Below are positions 4,235-5,262 of a DNA stretch of 5,262 nucleotides, one piece after another; position 1 is the stretch's first letter; every line of letters begins with the position of its first letter. The notes beneath the pieces were generated by a model. It saw nothing but the letters and a program-made list of their open reading frames with translations. It searched no databases and was not told the DNA's origin. The position numbers and the translations under genes were made by a program. Source of the stretch: Bacteroidota bacterium (GTDB lineage Bacteria; Bacteroidota; Bacteroidia; Chitinophagales; Chitinophagaceae); NCBI GenBank assembly GCA_023392185.1, contig JAEVZP010000034.1:1-5262 (forward strand), given 5' to 3'.

Positions 4235-5262
4235 ATGAAAAAAGTTCTTCTCTTCCTCCTGACCGCCGCCGCCAGTCCCTTCCTCTATGCCCAAACGCCC
4301 GATACGGCACGGCTTTCCCAATACCTCGAAACGCTGTCTCAAAATAAGCGCTTTATGGGCAGTGTGGCCCTGATGCAAGACGGGAAAATGGTGTACCAGA
4401 AGTCCGTTGGCCTGGCGGATGTGACAGACAACACCGCCAACACCTCACAAACGCTGTTTCGCATTGGCTCTATCACCAAAACATTCACGGCAGCCCTGAT
4501 GCTGAAAGCGGCCGAGGAAGGAAAATTACAGTTAAGCGACCCGCTCAGAAAGTATTTTCCAACTTTAAAAGTTGTTAGCGACGCCACCATTGACCAAACG
4601 CTCCGCCACCGCAGTGGCATCCACAATTTCATGGCCGACACCAGCTATTACGCCTGGAGCCTGAAGCCGCAAACCGAGGCCCAACTGCTTTCCCACATTG
4701 AAAAAGGTGGTCGCGATTTCCCCCCCGACAGCACGTTCTCCTACAGCAATTCCGGCTACGCGCTGCTGGCTTTTGTTTTAGAAAAGGTTTATCAAATGCC
4801 CTACGCCCAGATTTTGGAAGCCAAAATCACAAAAGCGCTGGGCTTGAAGAACACCGGTATCTATCCGAAGGGCCACAACCAGAACAAGTCGTACCGCTGG
4901 GAAGGGAAATGGGTTTTAGAGCCGTCAACCGACTTGTCTGTCACTGTTGGTGCGGGCAATATCCTTTCCACTCCCGCCGACCTGACGCGCTTTTTTGACG
5001 GCCTTTTTAACGGAAAAATCATTTCGGCGGCTTCCCTAGACGAAATGAAAAAAACGCAGAACGGATTTGGCGCCGGGCTGGCCGTTTTTCCGTACAAAAC
5101 GGAGAAAGGGTACGGCCACACCGGCGGCATCGACGGCTATCACTCCATGGCGGGCTACCTCCCTCAAAGCAAAATCGCGTTTGCGACCCTTTCCAACGGA
5201 CTGAATTTTGTTCAGAACGATATTGCCATTGCCTTGCTGCAAACCGCACACGGCGAGGCGAT
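4235..5262 (+). CDS. Secreted serine hydrolase, beta-lactamase/penicillin-binding-protein (class C-like) family, 3' end missing
   Basis: The reading frame is open from the ATG at 4235 to the right edge, giving 342 residues with no stop, so the C-terminus lies outside. Residues 1-19 are a signal peptide (MKKVLLFLLTAAASPFLYA, probable cut before Gln20), placing it in the periplasm or outside. The serine beta-lactamase-like triad motifs are all present. S79-I-T-K82 lies within FRIGSITKTF and carries the nucleophile Ser79 and general base Lys82. Y170-S-N172 lies within TFSYSNSGYALL. H295-T-G297 lies within GYGHTGGIDGYHS and replaces the K-T-G of true beta-lactamases. LRHRSGIHNF (123-132) is the usual segment between the first two motifs. 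The HTG form is typical of esterases, D-aminopeptidases and PBP4*-like peptidases, so resistance to beta-lactams should not be assumed. The missing tail may be short or may carry an extra domain. It is divergent from the flavin oxidoreductase. Confidence 0.93.
   Translation, partial: MKKVLLFLLTAAASPFLYAQTPDTARLSQYLETLSQNKRFMGSVALMQDGKMVYQKSVGLADVTDNTANTSQTLFRIGSITKTFTAALMLKAAEEGKLQLSDPLRKYFPTLKVVSDATIDQTLRHRSGIHNFMADTSYYAWSLKPQTEAQLLSHIEKGGRDFPPDSTFSYSNSGYALLAFVLEKVYQMPYAQILEAKITKALGLKNTGIYPKGHNQNKSYRWEGKWVLEPSTDLSVTVGAGNILSTPADLTRFFDGLFNGKIISAASLDEMKKTQNGFGAGLAVFPYKTEKGYGHTGGIDGYHSMAGYLPQSKIAFATLSNGLNFVQNDIAIALLQTAHGEA

Noticed and set aside
4861..5251. Minus-strand open frames under the serine hydrolase
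   Set aside because: The plus strand carries continuous catalytic motifs through this stretch. The minus frames give Pro/Arg/Cys-rich sequence without domain features.
4235..5262. Antibiotic-resistance beta-lactamase
   Set aside because: The third motif is HTG, not KTG, and the family contains many esterases and peptidases. The sequence alone does not support a resistance call.
1..5262. CRISPR array, tRNA, insertion sequence, prophage, toxin-antitoxin or defence island
   Set aside because: No regularly spaced repeats, cloverleaf, transposase motifs or terminal repeats are visible. The genes present are housekeeping, envelope or hypothetical, with even codon usage.

Overview
The window looks like ordinary chromosome from a member of the Bacteroidota, probably of the Chitinophagia/Saprospiria/Cytophagia type. 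Four things point there. A secreted DUF4476 protein sits beside a small lipoprotein. The pyruvate dehydrogenase E1-beta gene stands apart from E1-alpha. A Bacteroidota-type -7 promoter element (TAnnTTTG) lies ahead of it. No start codon has a convincing Shine-Dalgarno sequence. Base composition is moderately GC-rich and even throughout. I see no tRNA, rRNA, CRISPR array, insertion sequence, phage gene or recognisable defence system.

Layout. Positions 1-1510 (+) are the end of a tightly packed operon. It holds the C-terminus of a biotinyl/lipoyl-type carrier protein (1-72), a secreted DUF4476 protein (72-986) and a lipoprotein with a lipocalin-like look (983-1510). Their stop and start codons overlap (TAATG, then ATGA), so translation is probably coupled. 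Positions 1511-1679 are non-coding, with a small TTTCCGG inverted repeat and a candidate promoter. Positions 1680-2681 (+) encode PdhB, which pairs with an E1-alpha subunit outside the window to decarboxylate pyruvate. Positions 2682-2848 are the most structured non-coding part: two stem-loops that share a strand and so exclude each other, then a very strong intrinsic terminator only about 20 nt before the next start codon. Positions 2849-3070 (+) are a 73-residue hypothetical protein.

Positions 3093-4106 (-) encode a luciferase-like flavin-dependent oxidoreductase that converges on the small gene. A 128-bp divergent intergenic region (4107-4234) separates it from a secreted serine hydrolase of the beta-lactamase/penicillin-binding-protein class (4235 to the right edge, incomplete). 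A perfect 8-bp inverted repeat with a 5-bp spacer lies in this region and may be an operator for one or both genes.

The gene set is mostly housekeeping and envelope functions. I found no convincing undescribed multi-gene system. The items most worth a second look are the structured RNA region ahead of the 73-residue gene, the operator-like dyad, and the overlap of a carrier-protein gene with two envelope-protein genes.
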